NCBI GenBank assembly: GCA_900095095.1
Contig: FMBT01000346.1
Location: forward strand, 124,001 to 188,000
DNA from: Fragilariopsis cylindrus CCMP1102
Lineage: Eukaryota; Bacillariophyta; Bacillariophyceae; Bacillariales; Bacillariaceae
Direction: 5' to 3'
Length of the DNA: 64,000 nucleotides
Positions 22,638 through 32,684 of this stretch are shown piece by piece. Position numbers and translations under genes: made by a program. How positions within the stretch are numbered: position 1 is the stretch's first letter; the number at the start of each line of letters is the position of its first letter. A model generated the notes under the pieces. That model was not told the DNA's origin. It saw only the letters and a program-made list of their open reading frames with translations, and searched no databases.

Positions 22638-24145
22638 ATGGCGAATAATCCTCAACCACCTGCTGCTGCTGAGTTAGTAGTATTACATCATCCATATATG
22701 GAACTAAATCACCCAAGAAAGATACCAACCATCAAAAATACAACAAATGGAAGAGAGTGTATTATTAAAATTAATTGATCGTTCGAATGGAGATCCTTTC
22801 CATCCGGACCACAACAATGTTATGAAAAATCACAAACTAACACTATTATCAATCCTGCTGGTGATGGTGATGGTGATGGAAGAGTATTATTAGTCGACGG
22901 ATTACACATCTTAAAATTACTGATAATTCTTTTTATCGACGTCTTCAAGAAATATTAGCATTTCGTAATGCAGCTGCAGCAAATAGAAATATGCAAATAA
23001 TCGAAATAATCGCAATCATGATCATCATGAACAATTACAATTACCACCAAGAATTTTGGGTCCAAGACCAACATGGATAATGACAAAAGATATTGCTATT
23101 ATGGACCAATTGCAAGTAATTGAATTATATTGTTGTACTGGTCGGTTACCACAATCAATGAATCATTTGAATTGCTTAGTACGTCTTCAATTAGATGGTT
23201 GTCGTGTATTGATTTATCATTATTAGGATTAGGACTAGGTGGTAATACCAATAATAATAGGTTACAGAATTTGATGGAATTAAAGATTACTGATTGTGAA
23301 GATTTAACACCAATTAAATTTCGAAATTTATCCAATTTGAAACGTATATCATTAATGAGATGGGATAAGCAAATGCTAATACAATTGGTCTAGGGAAGCG
23401 TTGGATCGATGAATTATCATTAGCATCAGTTGTTCCAACAACCACAACAACAACATTTCAATTCCGTTTGTCATTACAGTGTTTAACATTTACTGGTTCG
23501 CGTTTAACAAATAAAGATTTATATAATATATTCAAAATGGGATCAGATGGTAAATTTCCTAATTTACATACACTTATCATAAATGATAATCCTGAAATTA
23601 ATTCCTTTAAGGACGTATTGCAGTTACCACCACCACCATCTTCATATAACTATGTTCCACCAGTGCCAACAACAATGGCAACGAATTTGAAAACAATCAA
23701 ATTATCAGGTACAAGTATTAAAGTTAATAATGAAGAATTAGATAGTGTAATAAAATTTTTGGAAAAACCAAATCCAACGGTGGTTATAATGAAAGTTTTT
23801 AGTTATGATTCATTACTTCCAATTGATCAAAGAGAAAAGATAAACAAGATTGAATATTTACTTTCAATGAATTCTATTGATGCATTTTCAATGACAGGTC
23901 GACCAGAAACAATCCCTCTTTCAGTTTTTCCACTGGCAATTTCTAAAGCATTCCGTAAATCGTATCGGACATGTAATCAAGATAGTGATATACGTGATGA
24001 AGATAATTTTAAATATGAAATACGACATGATATTGTTTATCATTTATTACGAAATGGACCAATCTTTGCAACTGGACAAACAGAAAGGTATAAACGTAAA
24101 CGTGCATATTATCCTCGTGTTGTCAAGAAACAGATTAAGTACTAA
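22638..24145 (+). pseudogene. Leucine-rich-repeat protein gene with broken 5' half
   Basis: The start (MANNPQPPAAAELVVLHHPY) is followed by at least four frame changes up to about 23460. The pieces still read as one protein: RLQEILAFRNAAAANRN, then RPTWIMTKDIAIMDQLQVIE, then LEELYCC-type LRRs (MNHLNCLVRLQLDGC; LQNLMELKITDCEDL; FRNLSNLKRISLMRWDK). The 3' half (23468-24145) is open: LQCLTFTGSRLTNKDLYNIF, FPNLHTLIINDNPEINSF, and a C-terminal domain FKYEIRHDIVYHLLRNGP. The arrangement resembles an expanded diatom LRR family with unknown role. As it lies inside a mobile unit, decay is more plausible here than elsewhere, but consensus error cannot be excluded. Confidence 0.6.
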
Positions 24146-24292
24146 GTGAAAAATGAAACGCACTGACCTGTTTTTCCAAGCATGGAGACATTACAAATAA
24201 TTGGGAATGATAATATTGTAACTTTCTTATAAGAAATCCCGGGAAGAGTTACTGTAATAGAAAAAAATGAAAAAAAATCGTATCATATATAA

Positions 24293-24452
24293 GCTCTAAA
24301 TTAGAACGATTTTATATTTCACATTTTCTGTACCTTTAGAACAGCTTTAGCAGTAGTTTTAGTACAAACTAGTAGTATAAATAGAAAATTTCTTTATGTA
24401 CTTTAGTATGTTTGATATGCTAGGATCGTAGGATGCTGTTTTGATGAGGCTA
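24293..24452 (-). repeat. Right arm of the nested inverted repeat
   Basis: Inverted counterpart of 21128-21286. It ends 30 bases before the stop of the intact MYND gene, which therefore lies outside the nested unit but inside the 8.1-kb element. Confidence 0.8.
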
Positions 24453-24482
24453 CGGGTATCATGTATGAAAAAAGTTTTTGTC

Positions 24483-25154
24483 CTAATATAATAATCCACG
24501 TCCTTCCTTTTTCATGATACGACAAACACGCTTATGCTTCTTCCAGTGAATAGCTTGACATTCCTTACTGCAGTATGCGGCGACCATGCAGTCCCCACAT
24601 TGCTTGAGCGGTTCCACACCTCGTGCACCTGTGTGGCAATATTCACAAGTGAACTGCATCTTCACTCTTCCGGATGCAATTTGTTTCATAAAAGATTTGT
24701 CTCCAGACTTGGTGAATGATGTCTTAGTCTTTAATGTACCATTTGCTTCTCTTTTCAAACCCTCTGCCCAAGGAATCATTTCATATCTACCATACTTATT
24801 AATAGTACCACAAGCAACTGGTGTAAATCCTGGGTCTGTCTCCCGGGCTTTCAATGTCATCGCATCTAGAGAAAGAGGTTCTTCTGTATGCCAAACATGG
24901 TGTTCATCCGCAGTTAAGATCCCATCAATGCGTTTCCCCTTCGCTTTCTCCTGCTCCATCAATTCCTCCAACACCTCATTTTTCTTCTCCATTACTTCCA
25001 AAGTCTCAATCATCTGCAAGATTAACTTCTTTTTCAACTCCATCGCCTGCTTCATCGCCTGCTCCATCACCTTCTTCAACTCCTCAATCTTTTTCTTTGC
25101 CACCATTGCCTGAAGACGCTCTCTTGCTACCTTTGCTTTATTATCGTTCACCAT
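24483..25154 (-). CDS. MYND-type zinc-finger protein
   Basis: Intact 223-aa frame from the Met at 25154. Residues 1-75 form a charged coiled coil (KKIEELKKVMEQAMKQAMEL). A middle domain (TDPGFTPVACGTINKYGRYE) is followed at about 170-215 by a MYND finger: C-E-Y-C, then CGDC, YCSKECQ and HWKKHKRVC, with all Cys/His ligands of the C-x2-C ... C-x2-C ... YC-x3-C ... H-x3-C pattern. MYND fingers are protein-interaction modules. The gene lies in the transposon between the nested unit and the transposase, on the same strand as the transposase. Whether it is captured cargo or part of the element cannot be told from one copy. Confidence 0.75.
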   Translation of the reverse strand: MVNDNKAKVARERLQAMVAKKKIEELKKVMEQAMKQAMELKKKLILQMIETLEVMEKKNEVLEELMEQEKAKGKRIDGILTADEHHVWHTEEPLSLDAMTLKARETDPGFTPVACGTINKYGRYEMIPWAEGLKREANGTLKTKTSFTKSGDKSFMKQIASGRVKMQFTCEYCHTGARGVEPLKQCGDCMVAAYCSKECQAIHWKKHKRVCRIMKKEGRGLLY

Positions 25155-25526
25155 CTTGATTGCTTTTTAATTTGAATTCAATTCCTATTATGACTACACC
25201 CATTATAACACCAAAACGACAATAAACCTGAAACAACCAGTTTTCTTGTATACCACTACATTTTGCGTGTAATCTCGTGTTCACTCAGGTTTTCATTTGT
25301 ACAAGATGGTCTATTAACAATCATAAAACGAGAAGCCACTCAAACAAACTACAGACAACAACAACAACAACAATACAAACCATGTGTTTCCATATTCATT
25401 TATTCGATTTCTTTAAAAAGAAAAACATTCTTGGTGATGACGATGGGTCAAAACATCATCCATGCCAGGTCTAATTCAACGACATATTCTTGAATATAGA
25501 TGATTGGTGCTGATGGTGCTGATGCT
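25155..25526. other. Gap between transposase remnant and MYND gene
   Basis: About 370 bases. The part next to the MYND start (aatttgaattcaatt ... tattatgactaca) is duplicated upstream of the MYND fragment at 21770-21815, so it is probably the promoter of both copies. There is an ACAACAACA repeat near 25360. No other gene. Confidence 0.45.
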
Positions 25527-26588
25527 TCATACAAATGGTTCATACCTAACTCCATTTCAAGCTGACATAAAACAAACAGCTGATATGACCAATATCTCAT
25601 GTTTGAGAACTTCTCTTCTGGTGTACCTTTTTAGTTTACATTGTTTCAAACTGTTGAATCGCTTAATTCGATTGAAACCACTTTCGAATCGCCCTTCAAT
25701 TCTTTTACACCATGTGTTTTATCTAAACTTCCAGCAATGCTCGAAGATCCTTGATGGAGAAACTTTATCTGGCGCATCTCCCTCTTAGGCTTTATCACTG
25801 ACAACACGTTCATTTGGACGCAAGTTTGTGGACTAATCCTTGACGAAAGATCAAGATATCATTCCAATCACCAGGCATCCATGGTCCTGATACATGAACA
25901 AAATCACTTGATAGTATTGATGTTGCAATTTCATACCGTAGAGAAGGTCCTTTCGGTGTGTGCAATGCCTTATTGAATGTCAATCTACCTGGCCTATTAA
26001 CATCAGGAATTCTAATCTGATGAAACGGAAAGTCGGAGCAGTCAACTGATGCCAAAGCATCATTCCGTATATCATTTGTTTTTGATTTTCCCAACGGATA
26101 ACTCTTTCTTTGAGGCTCCACATTGCATGCTGAAAAATCCAGATCCATTTTATCAAGGTATTCTCAGAAGGTTCCTTTTTATCACTTCTCATTTTCACGG
26201 AGGATCCCATGGCTGCAATTGTAGAATTCTCTTTCATAAAATTGAGAGCCCATAATAAATGTTTTGGTTTTGCTTTATCAGTCACTTTCTTGCCATCTAA
26301 TTTTTCACTTGTAATGCCTTCCTCATCGATTAGCTCCCATATTTTTGCTACAACAATTGGCATTGTTCCGAAACGGGCAATCATCCTCTTGTTCCGTGTA
26401 CTTTCACTCAGTTTTTTTGCATTCATCATATCAGTAGCTAATAGATCAAATGTAGCAGTAAGCGCTTCTGATGGCATAGAAAATCTCTTAACTCGTCTAA
26501 TGTCATCTTGGACACTAATATTTGCAAACTGACGGTTCATTGCATCCACTGTTGCGTCATACTCCTCGGTTGTTTCGTTGGGTTTCAT
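25527..26588 (-). pseudogene. Harbinger-type DDE transposase, inactivated
   Basis: From the Met at 26588 the frame reads an N-terminal helical region and the pre-catalytic segment HLLWALNFMKEN ... WENQK. A missing A in an A run near 26090 shifts the frame to ALASVDCSDFPFHQIR (first catalytic Asp), FNKALHTPKGPSLRYEI and GPWMPGDWNDILIFR (second Asp). After another break near 25817 the frame reads PNERVVSDKA, a TAA where Tyr is expected, then RIEGRFESGFNRIKRF (the Glu region) and a final HEILVISAV helix. Two or three nonsense codons and two shifts mean it cannot be translated intact. Motif order and spacing fit the DDE superfamily-4/Harbinger transposases common in diatoms (from memory). It sits 0.2 kb inside the right end. 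Confidence 0.75.
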
Positions 26589-26810
26589 TGTGTTGTTGTT
26601 GTTGTTGTTGTCGTCGTTGTTGTTGTGAGCACTTCTAAAACTGTTATTAGTAATAACAGTATCATTGTAAGAATATTTTAACGGTATGTAGTAACAAGTA
26701 TGTGTGTCAGTGATTTAAAAAGTGAACCTGGGAAAAGTGTGTCTCATGTACTTTTTGATTGGCTAATATGACATCAATTTTTGTAACGATAAAATTGGCA
26801 TATATATATT

Positions 26811-27028
26811 TGAGGCAGCTACTTAGCTCAATTTTTAAATTGAGGCACGGGCTTACCTGAATTTATTTTTAAGGCACCTCTTAAAAATATTGAGGCAGTT
26901 ACTTCCCTCAATCTTGACACGTGCCTGAATTTTTTTCTTAACGGATTCAAAACAAGAATTTGATGCACGTGCCTCAAATAAAAGTTGAGTCAAATAACGA
27001 CTCAATCGAACGTCTTTGAGGCAACCTC
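26811..27028 (-). repeat. Right terminal and subterminal repeats of the 8.1-kb transposon
   Basis: Inverted counterpart of 18950-19180. The outer 65 bases are closely similar to the left end, including the GACTCAA palindrome arm and GAGGCACGTGCA. Inside, the TGAGGCA / TGCCTCAA units repeat at least six times to about 26811, but spacing and flanks differ from the left end. Only the outer part is a true terminal inverted repeat. Confidence 0.8.
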
Positions 27029-27031
27029 AGT

Positions 27032-27940
27032 TCAAAAGTTCGCCTTTTAGCAGATGTTTTAAAAAAGCAAGATTGACAAGTAATTCGTGATCGCGCGCGA
27101 GTACTGTACGGTAGAATGGATATATTTCGTTATGTAGGTCCTACTGTATTACGGTATCTAAGCTACTGTATGTAGTTAGTCTTACATAATTATTAAGTCT
27201 ATCTGCCTAGGTCCTACGTAGCTAGTTACTACATGTAAATGGATTAATTTCCTGTCCAATGAATCTCTTCAATTTACTGGGTAGAATCAGAAGTGAGTGC
27301 CCCTAAGCTGTGGCTCCGCACTCAATGCAGTTGTTGTATTCTATTCTCTAGGAGTTTTTTTTTTGTATTCAAATGTGCGTGTACAACTATATTTCAGTAG
27401 CATCGTAATAGGAGACACTAATGCACCATTACTATGCTAATATTATCTACATTTTACTCGTATTATTTTCATTTTCCACACAACACACTAAATTTCCCCC
27501 TTTCCCTTGTATTTATATAGCTACATTTCGATTCCTCTGTTGATGTCGGGATTCTATCAGTAGAAGTGGAGATTAGATAGATGTTGGTTGTTTAACTTCC
27601 TATTGTCATGACAGTGTAAATAATGTTTCATCAAAAATATAAGTAATTTACAGATACTTTTCATAATAGCTACAGTACTGTAAAATAAAAGCACCAAACT
27701 TGTAGTCGACTACTTCGACTCGACTCACAGTTCGCGCCCAAATAATTATTTTCTCTCGTTGTTTCTTTTTTTTTAATGAATTTTGATTGCCTATGATGCC
27801 TGCTACTAGTATTACATATCGATTGACACGATCGAGAGAAACAACACAAGCAATAACAAAAGAAGAGAGAAGAGACCATTAGATCTAGATTCTACAAACT
27901 TGCCATCGTAAGCAAATAAGATATCAAACGAACAAGCAAA
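27032..27940. other. Intergenic region right of the transposon
   Basis: About 900 bases from the transposon end to the PARP-finger/HIRAN gene. It holds an AT-rich sequence with several TACGTA/CTACGTA-type short palindromic motifs (27100-27240). No coding exon or RNA gene was recognised. The last 150 bases presumably hold the promoter. Confidence 0.4.
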
Positions 27941-29799
27941 ATGGTCAGAATTGAATACTCTACCAATTCCCGTGCTAGGTGCCAATCATGTCATTCCAAT
28001 ATCGGCCAATCAACAATCCGTATAGCAATCAAAGCACTGTCACCGTATCAGAAAGGAGAATACATGACAAAATATCATCATGCAAGTTGCTACAATAATC
28101 GTAAAGATTTTACAAAATTGTATGGCTTTTGGGATCTAACAAAAGATGATAAAAAACAATTTATGAACGAAGAACAACGGAGAGAAAGCTTCCCCGAAGA
28201 TTATATGGAGGATGCTATTATTGCTGCTACTACTACGACTACGTGTAGTGCGACGCAAATAGAAAACATGACGACCGAATCGTCATTAAATCTAACAATT
28301 ACTGGTATCAAATACGGTGAAGTTTGTGCGTATGCTAATCAGAAAGTATCATTGGTTCGTGAGCCAGATAATGTAAGTTAATACGTATTTTGTCTTTGAC
28401 TATGATTTGTTCGTTCGTTTGTTTGTTTGTTTGTTTTTGTTTCTTGTGTAACTGACTTTATTTACATTCAATATATATATATATATCTTGCTCGTACGCC
28501 GCACCACTCATTATCCATGTATAGCAATACGACAGAAATGCCATCAAGGTTACCACTTTAGCTGGACAATTAATCGGTCGTATCAAAAAGGAACAGGCTG
28601 TTGGTCTATCATCCGAAACTGGCCGAGTTGGATTGTATTTGTACCGTGATTGATAATGGAGATGGATGGAATCAAAAGCTCAAGTGTGTGTTTGAGAAGA
28701 AGGAGGTGACGACCGCAGATATTCCTGCAATGGTGACGACTACGTATGAAAGTACTGCAAGTGCTGCTAGCGCGACCGCAAAATCCACAGGGAAGCGGAA
28801 GCAAGCTCCTTCTTTGGACGCCGATTCTATTAATGCCCCGCGTGCTAAGAAGAAAGTTACAGAAATTACACCGTCAAAGAAAATTCCGATCGATTTTGTC
28901 AATCCATACCTCAAGATCAATTCTACTACCAATGCAACAAGAGTCGATGATGTAACAATTGCTAAGAAAGTCCCGGAAGTTACACCATCAAAGAAACTTC
29001 CGACTGTTATTGCCAATCCATACCTCAAGATCAATTCTACTACCAATGCAACAAAAGTCGAGGATGTCGCAACTACCAAGAAAGTCCCGGAAATTACACC
29101 GTCCAAAAAACTTCCGACTGTTATCAATAATCCATACCTCAAGACCAATTCTACCAATGCAACAAAAGCCGGGGAGGTAACTGATAAGAGACCCCCGGAA
29201 CTATCAAAGAAACGTCCAATCGTTGTCAATCCATATCTCAAGGTATTAATTCTAACAGTTACCGGTATTAAATACGCTCAAGTATGTGCGTATGAAAATC
29301 AGAAGGTATTGCTGGTTCGTGAGCCAGAGAATGTAAGTTAAATGCGTAACTTTTTTACTTTTTACTATTGTTGTTGTTGGTATTATTACTTTAACTGACC
29401 TTATTTATATTCAAAATCACTTGCTCGCTGAACCACTTTTTCATACAAAAGATACATGACAAACACGCCATTAAGGTTCTCAATTCAGCTGGACAAAAGA
29501 TCGGTCACATCAAAAGGCAACAGGCTGTTAGTCTATCACCGAAACTGGCCAAGTTAGATGATAGTTTAATGATGACTGATTGTGTGCTAATCGATAATGG
29601 AGATGGATACAACCAAAAGCTCAGGTGTGTGTTTAAGAAAAAAGACACAAAGGTGTGTGACCAATCAACATCTTCTACACCTGCAAGTACTGCCATCATT
29701 AGTAGTGCGGCCGCCATTACGGCTAGGAAAATCCCAGAAGTTACTCCATCAAAGCCGATTATTACCAATCCATACCTCAATAAGGAGAGAAAAACTTGA
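27941..29799 (+). CDS. PARP-type zinc finger protein with two HIRAN domains
   Basis: Three exons: 27941-28372, 28525-29332 and 29452-29799, with GTAAGTTA donors at both introns. Residues 1-75 are a PARP-type finger (RCQSCHSNIG ... KYHHASCYNN; C-x2-C ... H-x2-C), which binds DNA breaks. Two HIRAN domains follow: LTITGIKYGEVCAYANQKV-REPDN joined to QYDRNAIKVTTLAGQLIGRI, and LTVTGIKYAQVCAYENQKV-REPEN joined to IHDKHAIKVLNSAGQKIGHI. Each is split by an intron after the REPxN codons, so the domain was duplicated with its intron. HIRAN domains in HLTF/Rad5 bind 3' DNA ends at stalled forks. The linker repeats a unit of about 35 aa (PSKKLPTVIANPYLKINS) four times. One extra T near 28607 breaks the frame after the first HIRAN. 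A role in damaged-DNA recognition is inferred. Confidence 0.75.
28830..29245 (+). repeat. Coding tandem repeat between the two HIRAN domains
   Basis: About four imperfect copies of a unit of about 105 bases encoding KxVPEVTPSKKLPTxI-xNPYLKxNSTT. A shorter trace (VTPSKPIITNPYLN) follows the second HIRAN. The unit includes a repeated Lys-rich patch that may serve as a DNA- or partner-binding linker. Confidence 0.75.
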
Positions 29800-30306
29800 A
29801 AACGGTTGGAATATCACCACAAATAATTATTGATAGAGATCTCGTTTTCAAGTGAAAATACGCGCCTTAAAAGCGAGAGAAGAAAAGGAATGAATCTACC
29901 TTCACTGCATGCTCTACACAAAAAAGAATAATCAAACGAAAGACCAAAAACAACAGCAACAAAAAGTATAGATTGAATCTGCTTTGAGGGTTGCCCTTTA
30001 TTCTTATCCTTGGTGGATCACGATAGCTACATTATTTTTATTAAACATTTATTCTACTACATAAAACGTACATTCAATCTCAATCAATGCAGCAAAAATG
30101 AAAAAAGTCGCACTTACTGGATAGAAAAAAGACATTTAGATTTGTTTTTAACATTACATTTTTCGTACAGACAAAAGTTCGATTGTTATAGGGTTTGACG
30201 CTAAAATAGGGAAACTGTTAACTCATAGACTAGTGTTATACTCGGCTTTGTTATTTGGCTAATGATGTTCGAGGATGAGGACGTAGAGAGGATGGCCAAT
30301 AATACC
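29800..30306. other. Convergent intergenic region
   Basis: About 500 AT-rich bases between two converging genes. It holds the 3' ends of both transcripts. No ORF of substance or RNA gene was seen. Confidence 0.4.
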
Positions 30307-32551
30307 TTAATCTGTGCATATTTCGTCAATTTGTACCTCTCCTCTCAACAAGATTTTTGGAAGATCGACAACTTCCATGCCTTCATGTGGACATAAATGT
30401 GGAAATAGTAACAGGCGGCCTCGTCGAGGTGATACCTTGGCAAGAATGCCTGAACTACCATCCGCCGAAACGTACTCTAACAGATTGGTCGCGCCTCCAA
30501 ATGGCAATCCGTTAGATAGAGAATAAAAGTATGTGTACTTTTATGTTTTGGATTTAAAGGGTCACCAAAAGGATTCGATCGCACAAGGTCAATATGGGGA
30601 GGTAGAACAGTTCCATAAATAGAATAATTCAAGAAGCGCATATGAGGAAATACTCGGACCGCTGGTTTTACTGAAGATGTTGTCGACTGAGATGATAGTG
30701 ATGGATGATTGTAAACGGACATCTTGGTGATGTCTTCCACTGACGCTACAGTCGATGCCAATCCAGCTCTTACAATAGCGTTCCCAAGTAATTGACGTAT
30801 TGAGCCTTCGGCATCACAAAAATACGATCGATCCGAACAAGGAGCAGAATTCTTCTTTTGTTTTTGATTCTTGTCTACCGGAAGAGAATGGAATAATTGT
30901 AATAATACATCGACAGTGTCACAGGAAATTGCTTCGTCGATGAAACAAGATCCAGCGCCGATATGATCCGAAAATGCTGATATGAGTGAGGTGCATCTCA
31001 CATTAGTATTATTGCTAATTGACGCAAATGAAGGATTAGAAGAAGATGTCGTCGACTCTTCCTCTTTTGAAAAGTAACGCGTCAGTACGGTCCCAGTATC
31101 AGACTCAATCATAGTTTTTGTAGAAGAAGAATGGTGTTGATCTATAGACTCGATAACGTTCGTATTTCGAAGGATGGAGCAGACACTGAACATAGTGGAA
31201 CCTCCATTTGCAGGTATTAATGGATCGGCTCCGTGTTCAAGCAACATTTCGACCATTTTGCTATATCCTCGCCATACTGCAACGTAAATAGCTGATTGTC
31301 CATACTCATTCGTTTGGTTTACATCGACTCCTCCAAGCAGACATCCTTCACGTAAGGAATTGTATTCCTTTCTACATGTATCATAAATTTGTCGCGACGT
31401 ACATCCTGTGTTGATCCTAAAGATGGTAATACTGCTTGTTGCCAGCTTGAAGATATATGATCTTTTTCTGAATGCTTTTTCTTTCTTGAACTTCTTGCCT
31501 TTAATGCCTGTTGATTGACTGGTAATAAACAAAAACGTTGAAGTGACAGTTCACATTTTTCGCTAGGGTTGAGATTTTGATCTTGAGATTCTTCTTTCCA
31601 TGACAAGCAGCTACTATCCGATGACGCATCATTGTTTTCTACTAGAACAGTGTTGTTCTGTGAATGATTGTTGGTCATCGTCGTCCCTGATGTTGTTCCA
31701 CATATGATGCATGAAATCACATCGTTGGCTGCATGTTTTGTGGGAGTGTCAATATTCAACAACAGGTCTTTCCAAAAACATAATTCGCAGAAGACATGAT
31801 GGCAGTTATTAAATTGTAACATAAAATCGATTGGTATAATATCCTGACAACTTAAACAACGAATATTACCATTATTATTACTATTATTATTGTCAACAGC
31901 AGTTAGATCATCGATCCTCCTCATGTGCACGACGCTCGTGACAATATAGGTGGAAAGACGTGACGGAAACGAGTTGAAAAATCGTTTTAAAACAATTGAT
32001 CCAATTTCTGCTAATTGCTCTTGCGGCTGCTGCTGTTGCTGTTGATGCTGCTTATCGTTGTTGTGGTGGCAGCTCCGTATACATGGATTTATACCACCAT
32101 ACAACATAGCAGAAACAATACTATATTTCTCAAGCCATGCCGCGTATTCGATTAGCGTAAATTTCGATAAAGATTCCATGTGTTGCTGTATTCTCATTGC
32201 ATCCTTGGGGCTCTGTTTTGATGCTAACAATTGAAGGGTGTGGGTTCGTGCAACTGGATCCTCCAGTATATGTCGAATAGGATGAGGACTACGAAGAAGA
32301 TTGAAATGACAGTCCATAAACGTCGTCGAAAATTTGGATCTATTGCCTTGGCGTATATACCAAAGATATTTAGATATAACTTCGTCACTCGTCTTTGTAT
32401 TATCGTCAATAACAAAAGCCGACGATGATGTTTCCCCTGGTGCTGCTACTCGTTTTTTTATTTCATATCGAGATTTCATTCGGTCCCTTTCTCGTGCATT
32501 ATTCCAGCACTTTCTTCCATTATCTGTTGTCGCGGCATTATGCTGCTTCAT
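30307..32551 (-). CDS. RING finger, ankyrin repeat and 2-oxoglutarate dioxygenase fusion protein
   Basis: Read from MKQHNAAT at 32551 (a Met 66 bases upstream is open but looks like UTR). The locus reads about 745 aa over three frames. The N-terminal part has a helical region, a Gln run and a RING-like finger (CLSCQDIIP, then CHHVFCELCFW, then CIICG). After a break near 31370 the frame gives ankyrin repeats (VDVNQTNEYGQSAIYVAVWR; MVEMLLEHGADPLIPANGG). The C-terminus is a prolyl-4-hydroxylase-type oxygenase: RFLNYSIYGTVLPPHIDLVR (HxD iron ligands), STHTFILYLTD, and after a break near 30500 GGATNLLEY, GRLLLFPHLCPHEG (distal His) and LRGEVQID. It may be a ubiquitin ligase that also senses 2-OG/O2. 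Both breaks lie at A or T runs and look like consensus errors. Confidence 0.7.
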
Positions 32552-32684
32552 AATTATTATATCATAAACAATATGCAAAATAAAATGGAACTGTTCAATA
32601 GTACAAGTGATTTTCAAAGTCTCTCATTGATCCTCATTGTCATCCTAATAATAATAGCTCATGTTGCTTTATATTTTTATGGCT

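Larger units (their letters stand above)
21128..24452. mobile_element. Nested inverted-repeat unit (3.3 kb) inside the transposon
   Basis: Bounded by nearly identical inverted repeats of about 160 bases at 21128-21286 and 24293-24452, both starting TAGCCTCATCAAAACAGCAT at the outside. Between them lie a frameshifted MYND finger gene (minus) and a broken LRR gene (plus). There is no transposase inside and no convincing target duplication, so it may be a non-autonomous element that captured cargo, or the product of an inverted duplication. Confidence 0.6.
18947..27031. mobile_element. Composite Harbinger-type DNA transposon, 8.1 kb with 3-bp target duplication
   Basis: The ends at 18950 and 27028 are inverted repeats: the outer 30 bases are identical, starting GAGGTTGCCTCAAAGACG, and similarity extends to about 65 bases. 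Both are flanked by the direct triplet AGT (18947-18949 and 27029-27031), as expected for the 3-bp target duplication of PIF/Harbinger elements. Inside each end are several copies of TGCCTCAA in both orientations. The interior holds a decayed DDE transposase next to the right end (25527-26588), an uncharacterised gene next to the left end (19516-20827), two MYND genes, and a nested inverted-repeat unit with an LRR gene. No host gene crosses the ends. The class is inferred from transposase motifs plus target-duplication length. Confidence 0.75.
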
